This document shows, one piece after another, positions 63,314 through 64,000 of a stretch of 64,000 nucleotides of DNA. A program made the translations under genes and the position numbers. Source of the DNA: Caprella mutica (lineage: Eukaryota; Arthropoda; Malacostraca; Amphipoda; Caprellidae). Under the pieces are notes generated by a model, which saw only the letters and a program-made list of their open reading frames with translations, had not been told where the DNA came from and did not search any database. The DNA is taken from positions 159,470-223,469 of the forward strand of contig CANNZV010000918.1 of the NCBI GenBank assembly GCA_947561585.1, in the 5' to 3' direction. How positions within the stretch are numbered: position 1 is the stretch's first letter; every line of letters starts with the position of its first letter.

Positions 63314-64000
63314 ATGGATCAATCTACAGCAAATGATCAATCTTAAGTAACGGGACTATATACAGATAAGGATCCATCTACAGTTAAGTATCTATCAACA
63401 GCAAAGGATCAATCTATAACAAACGATCTATTCACAACAAAAGTTCTATCTACAGCAAAGGATCTAAATACAGCAAAGGATCTATCTACAGGAAAGGATC
63501 TCTCTACAGCAAAGTATCTATTTACAGTAAAGGAGCTATCTACCGCAAAAGATCTATCAACAATGAGGGATCTATCTGCAGCAAAGGATCTATCTACAGC
63601 AAAGGAGCTATCTACAGCAAAAGATCTATCAACAATGAGGGATCTATCTGCAGCAAAGGATCTATCTACAGCAAAGGATCTATCTTCAGCAAAAGATCTT
63701 TATACAGCATAGGATCTATGTACAGTAATGGATCTATCTTCTGCATAGGATACATCTACTGCAAAGGATCTATCTACAGCAAAGGATCTATCTACAGCAA
63801 AGGATCTATCTACAGTCAAGGATTTATCTACTGCAAAGGATCTCTCTACAGCAAAGAATCAATCTACAGTTAGATATCTATCTTCAGTAAGAGATCTATC
63901 TACAGCAAAGAATCTGTCTACACCAAAGGATTTTTTACAGCACAGGATCTATCAACAGCAGAGGATCAATCTATAACAAAAGATATATATACAACAAAAG

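Larger units (their letters stand above)
55479..64000 (+). repeat. 18-bp satellite array, right block
   Basis: Same 18-bp family and orientation. From 55479 to about 56090 it continues the 2.1-kb HOR interrupted by the LARD-like element (55709 matches 42459). Beyond about 56.3 kb the variant series changes and the right-end punctuation class appears, with frequent GCTAAGGATC and CTTCAGCAAAGG monomers. The block runs off the window. No gene was seen. Confidence 0.96.

Noticed and set aside
1..64000. Centromeric satellite
   Set aside because: Satellite with HORs and young retrotransposons is suggestive, but nothing in the sequence identifies a centromere.

Overview
The window is eukaryotic repeat DNA, most likely from an arthropod and probably an insect. 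It contains a BEL/Pao LTR retrotransposon (a metazoan-restricted group) and a Jockey/CR1-like non-LTR retrotransposon typical of insects, both embedded in a large satellite array. The species cannot be identified from the sequence. I see no single-copy host gene, no tRNA or rRNA gene and no bacterial-style operon.

Layout. About 43 kb (1-26604, 38704-46902 and 55479-64000) is one satellite family with an 18-bp monomer, consensus GGATCTATCTACAGCAAA, always in the same orientation. Monomer variants recur in fixed order, forming nested higher-order repeats (HORs): a ~5.5-kb duplicated segment (3275-8810 and 12930-18194), units of 3,079 and ~3,508 bp (20046-26604), units of 2,088 and 2,124 bp (38813-43024), and a 2,519-bp period (58529 onward). 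An AT-rich punctuation module that breaks the 18-bp phase occurs 31 times in three sequence classes. One class is confined to the right-hand end, which marks a separate subfamily. The array runs off both ends of the window.

Two insertion complexes interrupt the array without disturbing its HOR register. The first (26605-38703, minus strand) is a 5'-truncated non-LTR element that was itself interrupted by a BEL/Pao element (about 28365-36799). The BEL element has two LTRs, a tRNA-Lys-type primer binding site and one 1,842-codon Gag-Pol frame. Its reverse transcriptase has YMDN where YxDD is expected. It is flanked by a 1,221-bp direct duplication of the non-LTR element instead of a short target duplication. 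The second (46903-55478, minus strand by primer-site and polypurine evidence) is an 8.58-kb element with two 1,241-bp direct terminal repeats, a 5-bp target duplication and a 6.1-kb interior with no recognisable protein. It looks like a non-autonomous LTR element (LARD-like).

Inferred history: the satellite expanded into HORs, the non-LTR element inserted, and the BEL element then entered it with an unusual duplication. The LARD-like element inserted separately. The LTR pairs look identical by eye apart from a repeat-copy difference and a 15-bp tandem duplication in the BEL pair, so both LTR insertions are young. The many short open frames in the satellite are by-products of a repeat whose length is a multiple of three and which is stop-free in four of six frames. 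I do not treat them as genes.
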